Assembly: GCA_003252535.1 (NCBI GenBank)
Contig: QKDN01000042.1
Span: 1-64,000, forward strand
DNA: 64,000 bases
Direction: 5' to 3'
DNA from: Campylobacterota bacterium
Lineage (GTDB): Bacteria; Campylobacterota; Campylobacteria; Campylobacterales; Sulfurovaceae
Positions 8,177-15,577 of this stretch are shown here, one piece after another. The translations under genes and the position numbers were made by a program. Under the pieces are notes generated by a model. It was not told the origin of the DNA. It saw only the letters and a program-made list of their open reading frames with translations, and ran no database searches. Position 1 is the stretch's first letter; each line of letters opens with the position of its first letter.

Positions 8177-9520
8177 ATGGTCAACAAGAAACTTATCAGA
8201 GAACTCCTCAGCGAATCAGCCTGCACCCACAACGACAAGAAAAAGAGCAGCTGTGACAAGCCCAAGCCGGGGGCGACCAGCGGCGGGTGCGCCTTCGAGG
8301 GGGCGCAGATCGCCCTCTTCCCCTATGCCGACGCCGTCCACCTCGTCCATGCCCCTTCCACTTGTCTCAGCGCCTCATGGGAGACCAGGGCGACACCCAC
8401 CAGCTTCAAAGGTGAGAACAACACCGTGCTCGGCTACTACACCGATGTCACGACCAACGATGTGATCTTCGGCGGCGACAAGAAGCTCGAAGAGAGTATC
8501 GCCTATATCGCCGAGGTGAAAAAACCCAAAGCGATCTTCGTCTACGAGACCTGCGTCACTGCGATGATCGGCGACGACATGGACAATACCGCGGCAAGGA
8601 TGCAAGAGAAGTACGGCATCCCCGTCGTGGTCGTCCACGCCCCGGGATTCGTCGGGGGCAAGAACCTCGGCTCCCGCCTCGCCGGAGAAGCGGTGCTCAA
8701 CCAGCTCATCGGCACCAGAGAGCCTGAAGAGATACATCCCTACGGCATCAACCTCATCGGCGAGTACAATGTCACGGGCGATATGTGGCAGTACAAGCCG
8801 ATCCTCGAGAAGATCGGTATCAAGGTGGTCGCGACCCTCGCCGGGGACGGGCGCATCGAGGATATCCAGGCAGCCCACACTGCCAAGCTCAATGTCATCG
8901 TCTGCGCCAAATCGCTCATCACCCTCACCCGCAAGATGCAGGAGCGGTACAACATCCCCTATATCTCCATCTCATTCTACGGCAAGCGCGACACGAGCAA
9001 CGCCATCATGAGCATCGTCAATGCCTTCGGCGATCCCGAGCTGATAGAGAGAGCGGAGAGGATCATCGAAGAGGAGGAGGCGAAGCTCGAAGAGCAGCTC
9101 GCCCCGTACAAAGAGATATTCGCAGGGAAAAAAGCGATCCTCAACACAGGCGGCAACAAATCATGGTCGATCGCCTCCGCCCTCCAGGATATCGGTATCG
9201 AAGTGGTCGCGACCTCTATCCGCAAGGCGACGGCGGAGGATATCGAGATCGCCGCGCAGTATGTCCCCATCCTGATGAAAGTCCCCGCGCTCGAGCAGGG
9301 GAAACTCATCGACGAGCACAAGGTGGATATCCTCCTCGCCGGGGGACGCAGCCTCTATACCGCGATCAAGAAGAAAGTGGCATTCGTCGATGTCAACCAG
9401 GAGAAGAAAGTGAGCTACGGAGCCTATGCAGGTCTTGTCAACCTGGCAAAAGATGTCGCCGCCGCTGTCAACAACCCGGTATTCAGGGTAGTAGGCACCC
9501 CGGCGCCGTGGGAAGAGTAG
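8177..9520 (+). CDS. nifE: NifE, FeMo-cofactor scaffold subunit
   Basis: NifE with NifN forms the NifEN scaffold on which NifB-co is matured to FeMo-co. The 447 residues carry the nitrogenase component-1 pattern: Cys38 in GGCAFEGAQ, Cys63 in HAPSTCLSASWE and Cys126 in VYETCVTAMIGDD, the P-cluster-like ligands of NifE. VHAPGFVGGKNLGSRLAGE and LLAGGRSLYTAIKKKVAF follow. GGCAFEGA and the lack of the NifD cofactor His/Cys context favour NifE over NifD. The start at 8177 follows AAGGGA. nifN does not follow; the next genes are on the other strand. Confidence 0.92.
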   Translation: MVNKKLIRELLSESACTHNDKKKSSCDKPKPGATSGGCAFEGAQIALFPYADAVHLVHAPSTCLSASWETRATPTSFKGENNTVLGYYTDVTTNDVIFGGDKKLEESIAYIAEVKKPKAIFVYETCVTAMIGDDMDNTAARMQEKYGIPVVVVHAPGFVGGKNLGSRLAGEAVLNQLIGTREPEEIHPYGINLIGEYNVTGDMWQYKPILEKIGIKVVATLAGDGRIEDIQAAHTAKLNVIVCAKSLITLTRKMQERYNIPYISISFYGKRDTSNAIMSIVNAFGDPELIERAERIIEEEEAKLEEQLAPYKEIFAGKKAILNTGGNKSWSIASALQDIGIEVVATSIRKATAEDIEIAAQYVPILMKVPALEQGKLIDEHKVDILLAGGRSLYTAIKKKVAFVDVNQEKKVSYGAYAGLVNLAKDVAAAVNNPVFRVVGTPAPWEE

Positions 9521-9554
9521 AAAGTTGTCACGATAGTGTAAACATGGAAGTTAC

Positions 9555-9659
9555 GTAGGGTGTGCTTGCCAGCACACCACATATCACGCATACAGATTTT
9601 GTTCACATTGTAAACCATTACCGGATGGAGCAAAAGGTGCGCTGGCAAGCGCACCCTAC
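9555..9659. repeat. BIME-like paired palindrome (GTAGGGTGTGCT type)
   Basis: The left arm starts GTAGGGTGTGCTTGCCAGCA at 9555. The right arm ends GCTGGCAAGCGCACCCTAC at 9659. It lies between the convergent ends of nifE and the His-rich NifX-like gene. Confidence 0.75.
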
Positions 9660-9681
9660 GCGGTAATGACAATTATATTTC

Positions 9682-10086
9682 TTATGAGAAATTAGCCGCT
9701 ACCTCTTTGAGGATAGCCTCAGCGCCGTTCGCGTTGCCGCCGTACTTGACGATCTTGATCCCGTACGGTTTCATCGCGTTGACGGTGTTCTTGCACGCTC
9801 TCCTGGCGACGAGGTAGTTGCACCCCTCGAGCGCCGTTCCCATTTTGTTGTGCTGGGCGATGTGCTCTTCGTCGTCATGCCCGTGCGAACACTGATGATG
9901 CTCATCCTCTTCGCCGTGGTCGTGATCGTCGAGGTCTGTCCTCGGGTTGTCGATCACACCCTCGAGCTTGAACGAGCGGAACATCCCACCCCCCACCATC
10001 TCAAATATAGCGAACTTGGGCGTATGCCCCGCATTGCCGAAAAACACCAGAGACTCGTCTCTGACAGGAATAGCTATCTTGGCCAT
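9682..10086 (-). CDS. NifX-like protein with a His-rich insert
   Basis: A 134-residue member of the dinitrogenase iron-molybdenum cofactor family: MAKIAIPVRDESLVFFGNAG at the start, PKFAIFEM, then CNYLVARRACKNTVNAMKPY and VKYGGNANGAEAIL. Unlike its relatives here it has a 25-residue acidic/His-rich stretch (about 56-80, containing DDHDHGEEDEHHQCSHGHDD) that looks like a metal-binding loop. I start at 10086 because the longer frame adds residues outside the family. It may bind or buffer a metal or the Fe-Mo cofactor during assembly. Confidence 0.82.
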   Translation of the reverse strand: MAKIAIPVRDESLVFFGNAGHTPKFAIFEMVGGGMFRSFKLEGVIDNPRTDLDDHDHGEEDEHHQCSHGHDDEEHIAQHNKMGTALEGCNYLVARRACKNTVNAMKPYGIKIVKYGGNANGAEAILKEVAANFS

Positions 10087-10198
10087 TATGTATACCTTTA
10101 TTATTTTTGATGCTATTTTACTCACAATATCTGAAAAAAATTGTGCAACGGGTGATTAGGAGTGTTGATTTAGATTGGTTTAATGGAGTTTGGTGGTT

Positions 10199-10272
10199 TA
10201 TAGTTAAATTAGGAGTGTTAAATTTAACTATAGATTTTCATAGTTAAATTTAGAGCTTCAAATTTAACTATG
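10199..10272. repeat. Two tandem AT-rich palindromes downstream of the Fic gene
   Basis: Palindrome 1 has arms TATAGTTAAATT (10199-10210) and AATTTAACTATA (10221-10232). Palindrome 2 has perfect 13-bp arms CATAGTTAAATTT (10239-10251) and its complement (10260-10272). Both share the ATAGTTAAATT core, and the loops share AGAGCTT/AGGAGTGTT-like sequence. They follow the Fic stop codon and may end its transcript or be repeat copies. The rest of 10087-10297 shows no gene. Confidence 0.7.
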
Positions 10273-10297
10273 AATATTTTTAATCACATTTAAAGCT

Positions 10298-11434
10298 CTA
10301 ACTCTGACTATAGATCGTAAGATAACGGTCAAAAACAAACAGTTTATTTCTTTGAAATCCCGTGATTTCTCTGAGAATACCTTTTGCTTCAAATTCTTTT
10401 ACCAATGAGTTTGCCGTAGGTTTGCTTATTTCTAATGATTCGACAATTTCATTAATGGCAATAATAGGTCTTTGATACAAAAACTCTATCAGCTTGCCTG
10501 CATTATGGGCTTTCTTACCGAAACCGATTATCAGACTGTCCATCTCCTGCTTGAGGGTGAGAATATCCTGAAATGTCCTGATACCGCTGTTTGCCGTCAC
10601 GATGACAGCCTCCAGGAAAAACTTGATCCATCGGTTGAGATCATTATCGGTTCGCACATGGGTCAATGCCTCATAGTACACTGTCTTGTTCTTTTCGATA
10701 AAATCCGAAAGGTACAAGGATGGTTTTTTGAGAAGTCCATTGCTGACCAGATAAAGTGTGATCAAAAGCCTTCCTATCCTGCCATTACCGTCCAGGAACG
10801 GGTGTATCGTCTCGAACTGATAGTGTGCTATAGCTATCTTGACCAAATGCGGGACGAGTATTTCATCATTGTGCAGGAACTTTTCCAGGTCGCTCATCAA
10901 CTCATCTACCTCATTATGATGCGGAGGAATGAAATAGGCCGTTGCCAGACTCGCTCCGCCTATCCAGTTCTGAGACCGCCTGAACTCCCCAGGCTGTTTA
11001 GTCTCACCCCGTACACTGCTGAGCAGAATATGATGGATATTTTTGATCAGCCTGTTCGAGATAGGAAGTTTTTCGAGCTCTTTGATAGCATAGTTCATCG
11101 CATCGATATAGTTTCGTACCTCCTGCCAGTCATCTCTTTTCTCGGGATTGATCTGTTCTTTAGCGACGAGTACCTCATCGATCTCAGTCTTGGTGCCTTC
11201 GATCTTGCTCGATGTGTTCGCCTCTTTGGTAATGTGCATCTGGATGAAGATATCGATATTGGGCACGATCATCGTATAGGCATTGAGCTCACCCAGAGCC
11301 CTGGTTGCGTTTTCGAGCATAGTATTGATCTGCGGATCATCCCAGGTGAAAGTATGGTTGATCTTTTCGGGCAAAAAACTTTTGTATTGATACTCCTGGC
11401 GAAGTGTGCCAGCTTTGAAATTATTGATGTTCAT
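10298..11434 (-). CDS. Fic-domain protein, probable AMP-transferase with C-terminal winged helix
   Basis: Fic enzymes usually transfer AMP to a hydroxyl of a target protein. The 378 residues include a Fic_N region and the catalytic motif HPFLDGNGRIGR (His211-Arg222). The N-terminal self-inhibition motif S-x3-E-G (Ser75-Gly80 in SSKIEG) is that of class II Fic proteins. The C-terminal part (about 300-378) looks like a winged helix (INEIVESLEISKPTANSLVK). The gene is AT-richer than the nif genes around it, which suggests transfer. Its ATG overlaps the stop of a 54-residue gene by 4 bases. The target is unknown. Confidence 0.9.
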   Translation of the reverse strand: MNINNFKAGTLRQEYQYKSFLPEKINHTFTWDDPQINTMLENATRALGELNAYTMIVPNIDIFIQMHITKEANTSSKIEGTKTEIDEVLVAKEQINPEKRDDWQEVRNYIDAMNYAIKELEKLPISNRLIKNIHHILLSSVRGETKQPGEFRRSQNWIGGASLATAYFIPPHHNEVDELMSDLEKFLHNDEILVPHLVKIAIAHYQFETIHPFLDGNGRIGRLLITLYLVSNGLLKKPSLYLSDFIEKNKTVYYEALTHVRTDNDLNRWIKFFLEAVIVTANSGIRTFQDILTLKQEMDSLIIGFGKKAHNAGKLIEFLYQRPIIAINEIVESLEISKPTANSLVKEFEAKGILREITGFQRNKLFVFDRYLTIYSQS

Positions 11435-11595
11435 ATTGTTTGTGTAAAAAGCGTGCGGAGTTTCTCTTTTTTCTTCTTGTTTCTGCCCGTATCTTTGTCA
11501 TGGACGAACATAGAGAATACTTTTTTTGCATCTGCCCCCGAAAGGAGGACACCGCTCTCTTCTTTTGCCTGTTTGTTGATATGTTTCACAGCCAT
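11431..11595 (-). CDS. Small basic protein coupled to fic (54 aa)
   Basis: The translation begins MAVKHINKQAKEESGVLLSG and continues with KVFSMFVHDKDTGR and a lysine-rich NKKKKEKLR end. An AAAGGAGG site seven bases before the ATG at 11595 and a 4-base ATGA overlap with the Fic start make it a convincing gene despite its size. I do not recognise the family. Position resembles an antitoxin or accessory gene of a Fic module, yet the Fic protein already carries its own inhibitory motif, so this partner would be additional. Confidence 0.72.
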   Translation of the reverse strand: MAVKHINKQAKEESGVLLSGADAKKVFSMFVHDKDTGRNKKKKEKLRTLFTQTI

Positions 11596-11665
11596 TTGGC
11601 TACCTCCTTTACAGAGATGATATTTGGTAGATTATAACACAAATATATCCAAAATGACTAAAATC

Positions 11666-11851
11666 TTACGAAAGCCTCACATCCTTGAGCAGGGCGCTCA
11701 GGTCGTTGTTGAACCTGTTGAGGAGGTCGATGAGTTCGTCCCTCTTCTCATCGATAGCGAAGCGGCTTTCGATGGTATCGTAGATGGCGGTGGTGTTGCC
11801 GAAAATGTCGAGCATCAGCTGTGCTTTGATCCTATCTTCTATCTGTCCCAT
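11666..11851 (-). CDS. Small hypothetical protein (61 aa)
   Basis: The protein is acidic, soluble and largely predicted helical (MGQIEDRIKAQLMLDIFGNT, then IDEKRDELIDLLNRFNNDLS). No motif is recognised. It lies 10 bases downstream of the redoxin gene and is the third gene of the hemerythrin-redoxin group, so it probably belongs to the same transcript. Confidence 0.6.
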   Translation of the reverse strand: MGQIEDRIKAQLMLDIFGNTTAIYDTIESRFAIDEKRDELIDLLNRFNNDLSALLKDVRLS

Positions 11852-11861
11852 GTCCGGCTCC

Positions 11862-12335
11862 TTATGCGCTCATCCAGTCTTCGTGGGTATGACCTTTTTT
11901 CTTGAACTTGATCGCTTCATCGAGCGCCGTATCGAAGGCATCGATATCGAGCGCTTCTCCATCGAGCACCGCGAGGTCCCTGTAGACGATCTCGCCGTCC
12001 TTGTTGACGATGAAGACCGAGCCGACGCAGCTCTCGTCACGGTAGACACCGTACTTGAGCGAGAACTTCTCGCACTCGGTCGTGGCGCTGACAGCGCCCA
12101 GCGGGCAGCTGATCGGCTCGGGGCAGATGAGATAGACGGAGGCTTTCTCATCGTACTTGAGCATGGTGTCGAGGAGCTTTGTCGAGAGCTCTTTGGCCGA
12201 GGGGATCGTCACCATCACCTGTACCTTGGGGGCCATCATCCCGATGACCATCTCCGAGCCCTCCGTGTTTTTGAGCCTCACGGCGGGGGCTTCCATCCCT
12301 ACGAACTTTTGTTTCTGTATCGGTTTAGTCGGCAT
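11862..12335 (-). CDS. Thiol peroxidase-like redoxin lacking the usual active Cys
   Basis: The 157 residues have the Tpx/AhpC-like thioredoxin fold: GMEAPAVRL, VMVTIPSAKELS, VYLICPEPISCPLGAVSA, KYGVYRDESCVGSVFIVNKDGEIVY. In thiol peroxidases the PSxDTPVC motif carries the peroxidatic Cys; here that site reads PSAKELST, with no Cys. Three other positions (ICPEPISC, TTEC, ESC) do have cysteines. It may be a peroxidase with moved chemistry or a non-catalytic relative. Its start overlaps the hemerythrin gene by 11 bases, which indicates coupled expression near the nif genes. Confidence 0.78.
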   Translation of the reverse strand: MPTKPIQKQKFVGMEAPAVRLKNTEGSEMVIGMMAPKVQVMVTIPSAKELSTKLLDTMLKYDEKASVYLICPEPISCPLGAVSATTECEKFSLKYGVYRDESCVGSVFIVNKDGEIVYRDLAVLDGEALDIDAFDTALDEAIKFKKKGHTHEDWMSA

Positions 12336-12732
12336 TGAGAACTCCTTTTGCTTTTGTGAGATAACTGACCAGATCGCTGTCCATGCTGAGCAGGTGTCGG
12401 TCGAACCAGTCGGGGAGTATCTGCGAGTAGTACCCCCTGAGCATATTGCGGCCGAAGAGGGTCGGCTCCATCTTGAGGAAATACTCCATCTCCGAGAGCA
12501 CCTTCTTGTGTTCGTTGGTGTGCTCCCTTTTGTTGGGGTAGTCGATCTCCTCCATCATCTGCTCCTCTTCGGCGAAATGGTTCACCGTATGGGAGTAGAG
12601 CCTCTGGAGATGGCGCTTGAGCGACTCGGTCGACTCGATGTCGGCACCGTTGTAGATATCGAGGAACTCCCTGTGCATCGTATCCATCGTTTCGTTTTTC
12701 AATCTGTGTTTGTGTTCTTCAAACTCTTTCAT
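12325..12732 (-). CDS. Bacteriohemerythrin
   Basis: A 135-residue four-helix oxygen-binding protein with a diiron site. The hemerythrin ligand pattern is visible: HREFLDIYN, HTVNHFAEEEQMM, HTNEHKKVL and WFDRHLLSMDSDL. It probably binds or delivers O2, or scavenges it near nitrogenase. The start at 12732 is the first ATG; a later ATG in NETMDTMHREF would remove 15 residues. It heads a three-gene minus-strand group and is divergent from the ferredoxins. Confidence 0.9.
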   Translation of the reverse strand: MKEFEEHKHRLKNETMDTMHREFLDIYNGADIESTESLKRHLQRLYSHTVNHFAEEEQMMEEIDYPNKREHTNEHKKVLSEMEYFLKMEPTLFGRNMLRGYYSQILPDWFDRHLLSMDSDLVSYLTKAKGVLNAD

Positions 12733-12767
12733 CTATAAGACTCCCTGAGAGTACCTCCAAAAACGCC

Positions 12768-12854
12768 GTTCCAAAGAGTATACTCCTGCGCCATGCAAAC
12801 GCAAGCGCCCATTGCATGGGTCAAGTGCATGGCTTGTCGTATCCTCTTTGGAAC
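12768..12854. repeat. Nested palindrome, CCAAAGAG family, copy 2
   Basis: The outer arm GTTCCAAAGAGTATAC (12768-12783) pairs with GTATCCTCTTTGGAAC (12839-12854) with one mismatch. An inner GCCATGCA/TGCATGGC and an apical CCCAT/ATGGG (12808-12820) complete a three-tier hairpin. It matches the layout of 5515-5595. It lies in the divergent region between the hemerythrin and ferredoxin genes. Confidence 0.7.
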
Positions 12855-12887
12855 TATATTTATATGGTTTTCAAAGTTCCTTGAGTA

Positions 12888-12906
12888 TTTGGCAATACAA
12901 ATGCAA
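12888..12906 (+). promoter_or_regulatory. Possible sigma-54 promoter for the ferredoxin genes
   Basis: TTTGGCAATACAAATGCA has GG (12891-12892) and GC (12903-12904) separated by 10 bases, the sigma-54 -24/-12 spacing, with TTGGCA and ATGCA flanks close to consensus. A start near 12916 would leave a 57-base leader before the ATG at 12973. It is a single site judged by eye. Confidence 0.4.
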
Positions 12907-12972
12907 AAAGTGTTCCAAGCCCGTGGAATACTCTATGCATATACGATACAAAACCAACACAAAGGATTTACC

Positions 12973-13359
12973 ATGGCAGTAATGATTACAGATGAATGCA
13001 TCGTATGTGATGCGTGCGCACAGGAGTGTCCGGTCGCAGCTATCCTCGCGGACGGCGACGAAAAGAACCCATTCGATGAGAAATACTATGTCAAGCCCGA
13101 GAGCTGTGTAGAGTGCGTCGGTCATGCAGATGCCCCGAGATGTGCCGAGGCCTGCCCTACTGAAGGTGCGATCGTCTGGGATATGCCGTATACCACTGAC
13201 TATGAAGCGTACTATACAGCCGGTCACGAGAGCGGTACCTACGCTATCAGAGAGCACAAGAAAAAAGGGATCATGTTCCCGTCGGTCAAAGCACAGCCGT
13301 TCATGGAGAACATCGATATCGCTACCCGTGAAGCTCACGGCAATGTAGGGAACTTCTAA
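12973..13359 (+). CDS. Nitrogenase-associated 2[4Fe-4S] ferredoxin, copy 1
   Basis: A 128-residue ferredoxin that probably feeds electrons to nitrogenase or to NifB. The first cluster motif is CIVCDACAQECP (C-x2-C-x2-C-x3-CP). The second is C-x2-C-x8-C-x3-CP (CVEC, then CAEACP), the widened spacing seen in nif-linked FdxN-type ferredoxins. The C-terminal half (EGAIVWDMPYT..., REHKKKGIMFPS) is shared with the next gene. The start at 12973 is the ATG giving the expected MAVMITDECIVCD; upstream codons in the longer frame are not conserved. Confidence 0.88.
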   Translation: MAVMITDECIVCDACAQECPVAAILADGDEKNPFDEKYYVKPESCVECVGHADAPRCAEACPTEGAIVWDMPYTTDYEAYYTAGHESGTYAIREHKKKGIMFPSVKAQPFMENIDIATREAHGNVGNF

Positions 13360-13360
13360 G

Positions 13361-13738
13361 ATGTCCGTCTATATCACCGACAGCTGTATCAACTGCGATG
13401 CCTGCATCGAGGAGTGCCCTGCCACGGCGATCGTGAGCGCGGATGATTCTCCGGTAGAGGGCGGCTATACCTATGTCAAACCCGAGAACTGCATCGAGTG
13501 CGTCGACAGCACCGTCCCCAAATGTGCGGATGTCTGCCCCACAGAGGGTGCGATCGTGTGGGATATGCCGTACACCGCAGAGTACGACGACTACTACCTC
13601 GCAGGTCAGGATGAGGGACGCTACAAGTTCCGGGTCCACAAGAAAAAAGGGATGCTCTCACCGGCCAACCAGCCGCGCCCTTTCAGAGAGAGCGTTTCGG
13701 CGCAAGCGCGCGAAAATCGTGAGAACGTGGTAGCCTAG
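13361..13738 (+). CDS. Nitrogenase-associated 2[4Fe-4S] ferredoxin, copy 2
   Basis: At 125 residues it is clearly a paralogue of the preceding gene, one base downstream of it. Cluster motifs are CINCDACIEECP and CIEC...CADVCP with the same widened second spacing, followed by EGAIVWDMPYTAEYDDYY and HKKKGMLSPANQ. The tandem copies probably serve different partners (for example nitrogenase and NifB) or different redox conditions; nothing in the sequence tells which. Confidence 0.88.
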   Translation: MSVYITDSCINCDACIEECPATAIVSADDSPVEGGYTYVKPENCIECVDSTVPKCADVCPTEGAIVWDMPYTAEYDDYYLAGQDEGRYKFRVHKKKGMLSPANQPRPFRESVSAQARENRENVVA

Positions 13739-13774
13739 GCTCCCCTTCTCACCTCCTTCAGTATAGTAATTCCA

Positions 13775-13844
13775 GGGGCGCAAGCCCCGACATATTTCCT
13801 CCAAGTTTTGTTTATAGTTAAGTGGGACGGGGTCAACGACCCCG
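13775..13844. repeat. Two GC-rich hairpins between the ferredoxins and nifB
   Basis: GGGGC-GCAA-GCCCC at 13775-13788 and CGGGGTC-AAC-GACCCCG at 13828-13844. They are 40 bases apart and could end the ferredoxin transcript or form a REP-like pair. No T-run follows either hairpin closely. Confidence 0.55.
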
Positions 13845-13938
13845 AACTCATCTTTTTGCAAAAATTCCTCATTTTATTTTTCCCTGTGGAACACTTTATG
13901 TAATGTACCTCCCAATGACCAATAAAAAGGAGACGATC

Positions 13939-15408
13939 ATGAGTTGTTCAACAGGCGGATGCGGTACGACCAGTCAAAATGGGTTCGATCCAAACGATTC
14001 GCAGGCTATGGCCATACAGGAAAAGATCAATAACCACCCATGCTACAGCCAGGAGGCTCACCAACACTACGCCAGGATCCATGTACCAGTGGCTCCTGCG
14101 TGTAATATCCAGTGCAACTACTGCAACCGTAAGTACGACTGCTCCAACGAGAGCCGCCCGGGTGTCACGAGCAGCAGGCTCAGCCCCGAAGAGGCTGTCA
14201 AGAAGGTGCTCTATGTCGGTGGGAACATCGAACAGCTCTCGGTCGTCGGTATCGCCGGGCCCGGAGACGCGCTCGCCAACCCGAAAGCGACCTTCAGGAC
14301 ATTCAAAATGCTCCAGGAGAGAGCCCCCGACCTCAAGCTCTGTCTTTCGACCAACGGTCTGAGACTCCCCGACTACATCGACCAGATCGTCAAGTACAAT
14401 GTCGATCATGTCACGGTGACGATCAACACTGTCGACGAGACAGGCGAGATCGGCAGCCAGATATACCCGTGGGTACACTGGGAGCACAAGAAGGTCTGGG
14501 GCAAAGAGGGTGCGAAGATACTCCTCGCCAGACAGCTTGAGGGGATCAGGATGCTCACCGAGCGCGGTATCCTCGTCAAGGCCAACTCAGTCCTCATCCC
14601 GGGTGTCAACGACAAAGACCTCCCGAATGTAGCCAAAAAGCTCAAAGAGATGAATGTGTTCCTCCACAACATCATGCCGCTTCTGAGCGCACCGGAGTTC
14701 GGTACGAAGTTTGGTCTCGAGGGAGTACCGAGCGCGACAGACCAGGAGGTAATGGCAGCGCAGGAAGCGTGCGGCATGGATATGAAGCTCATGCAGCACT
14801 GCCGCCAGTGCCGTGCCGACGCTGTCGGTCTCATCGGAGAGGACAGAGGTGCGGAGTTCACCAAGGATACCTTCGCGACGATGACCTTCGAAGCGCTTGA
14901 AGATGTCTACGATATCGACAAACGCGCCAAAAAACACGCGATGATCGAGAACTGGAGAACAGCCCTCGCCAAAGCCAACGAGCGGATCAAAATCGAGCAG
15001 GCTACCAAGGCAGAGCTCAGCTCCACAGGCGAGACAAAGCTCGTAGCGGTCACTACCGCAGGAGAAGGGGTGATCAATATGCACTTCGGAAGTGCGAGCG
15101 AATTCCTCATCTACGAAGCGGGCGACAAGGCTATCAAGTTCGTCATGCACAGAAAGGTAGAGAATGCCTACTGCAGCGGCCCAGAGAACTGCAACGGCAA
15201 CAACCCGATCGAAGAGATCAAACAGTCTCTTAAGGATTGTGACCTCCTCCTCACGGAGAAGATCGGCGAGTGCCCGATGAACGAGCTCAGAGAGATCAAC
15301 CTCATCACCGATGAGTCTTACGCCCACGCTCCGATAGAGAAATCTGTCTTTGAAGCGGTGAAGAAACACTTCTTCGCACAGAACGCAGAACAGAGCGCCG
15401 AGATCTAA
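13939..15408 (+). CDS. nifB: NifB, radical SAM FeMo-cofactor precursor synthase
   Basis: NifB fuses two [4Fe-4S] clusters and inserts carbide to make NifB-co. The 489 residues show the radical-SAM triad CNIQCNYC (Cys55, Cys59, Cys62) and GIAGPGDALANP. The NifB-typical APEFGTKFGLEG and MQHCRQCRADAVG (cluster ligands) follow. A C-terminal NifX-like domain (about 370-489, VAVTTAGEGVINMHFGSASE) completes the two-domain form. I start at 13939 because AAAAAGGAGACG precedes it and the MSCSTGGCG opening fits NifB. A GGAACACTTTATG upstream at 13888 is a weak sigma-54-like candidate. Confidence 0.96.
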   Translation: MSCSTGGCGTTSQNGFDPNDSQAMAIQEKINNHPCYSQEAHQHYARIHVPVAPACNIQCNYCNRKYDCSNESRPGVTSSRLSPEEAVKKVLYVGGNIEQLSVVGIAGPGDALANPKATFRTFKMLQERAPDLKLCLSTNGLRLPDYIDQIVKYNVDHVTVTINTVDETGEIGSQIYPWVHWEHKKVWGKEGAKILLARQLEGIRMLTERGILVKANSVLIPGVNDKDLPNVAKKLKEMNVFLHNIMPLLSAPEFGTKFGLEGVPSATDQEVMAAQEACGMDMKLMQHCRQCRADAVGLIGEDRGAEFTKDTFATMTFEALEDVYDIDKRAKKHAMIENWRTALAKANERIKIEQATKAELSSTGETKLVAVTTAGEGVINMHFGSASEFLIYEAGDKAIKFVMHRKVENAYCSGPENCNGNNPIEEIKQSLKDCDLLLTEKIGECPMNELREINLITDESYAHAPIEKSVFEAVKKHFFAQNAEQSAEI

Positions 15409-15422
15409 ACACATCGTCGCCC

Positions 15423-15450
15423 AAGGGTGTTGTCCCCCGACAACACCCTT
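15423..15450. terminator. Hairpin after nifB
   Basis: AAGGGTGTTGTC (15423-15434) pairs perfectly with GACAACACCCTT (15439-15450) around CCCC, 14 bases past the nifB stop. It is probably a 3'-end structure, though without a T-run. The arm matches the GGTGTTGTC hairpin after nifU and the BIME at 52291, so it may be a single REP unit. Confidence 0.5.
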
Positions 15451-15517
15451 GTATAACTCCAGAAACCGTAATATACCCCTATGATTGTTCACTTGCAGGC
15501 TGAACCCGGTTACGATG

Positions 15518-15546
15518 TTTACAAAAAAATCCAATTGTAGTATAAT
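15518..15546 (+). promoter_or_regulatory. Sigma-70-type promoter
   Basis: TTTACA (15518-15523), a 17-base spacer and TATAAT (15541-15546), very near consensus. It lies 31 bases before the small lipoprotein-like gene at 15578. Confidence 0.6.
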
Positions 15547-15577
15547 CGTCTTATCTCAATTCAGAAAGAATGTTACT

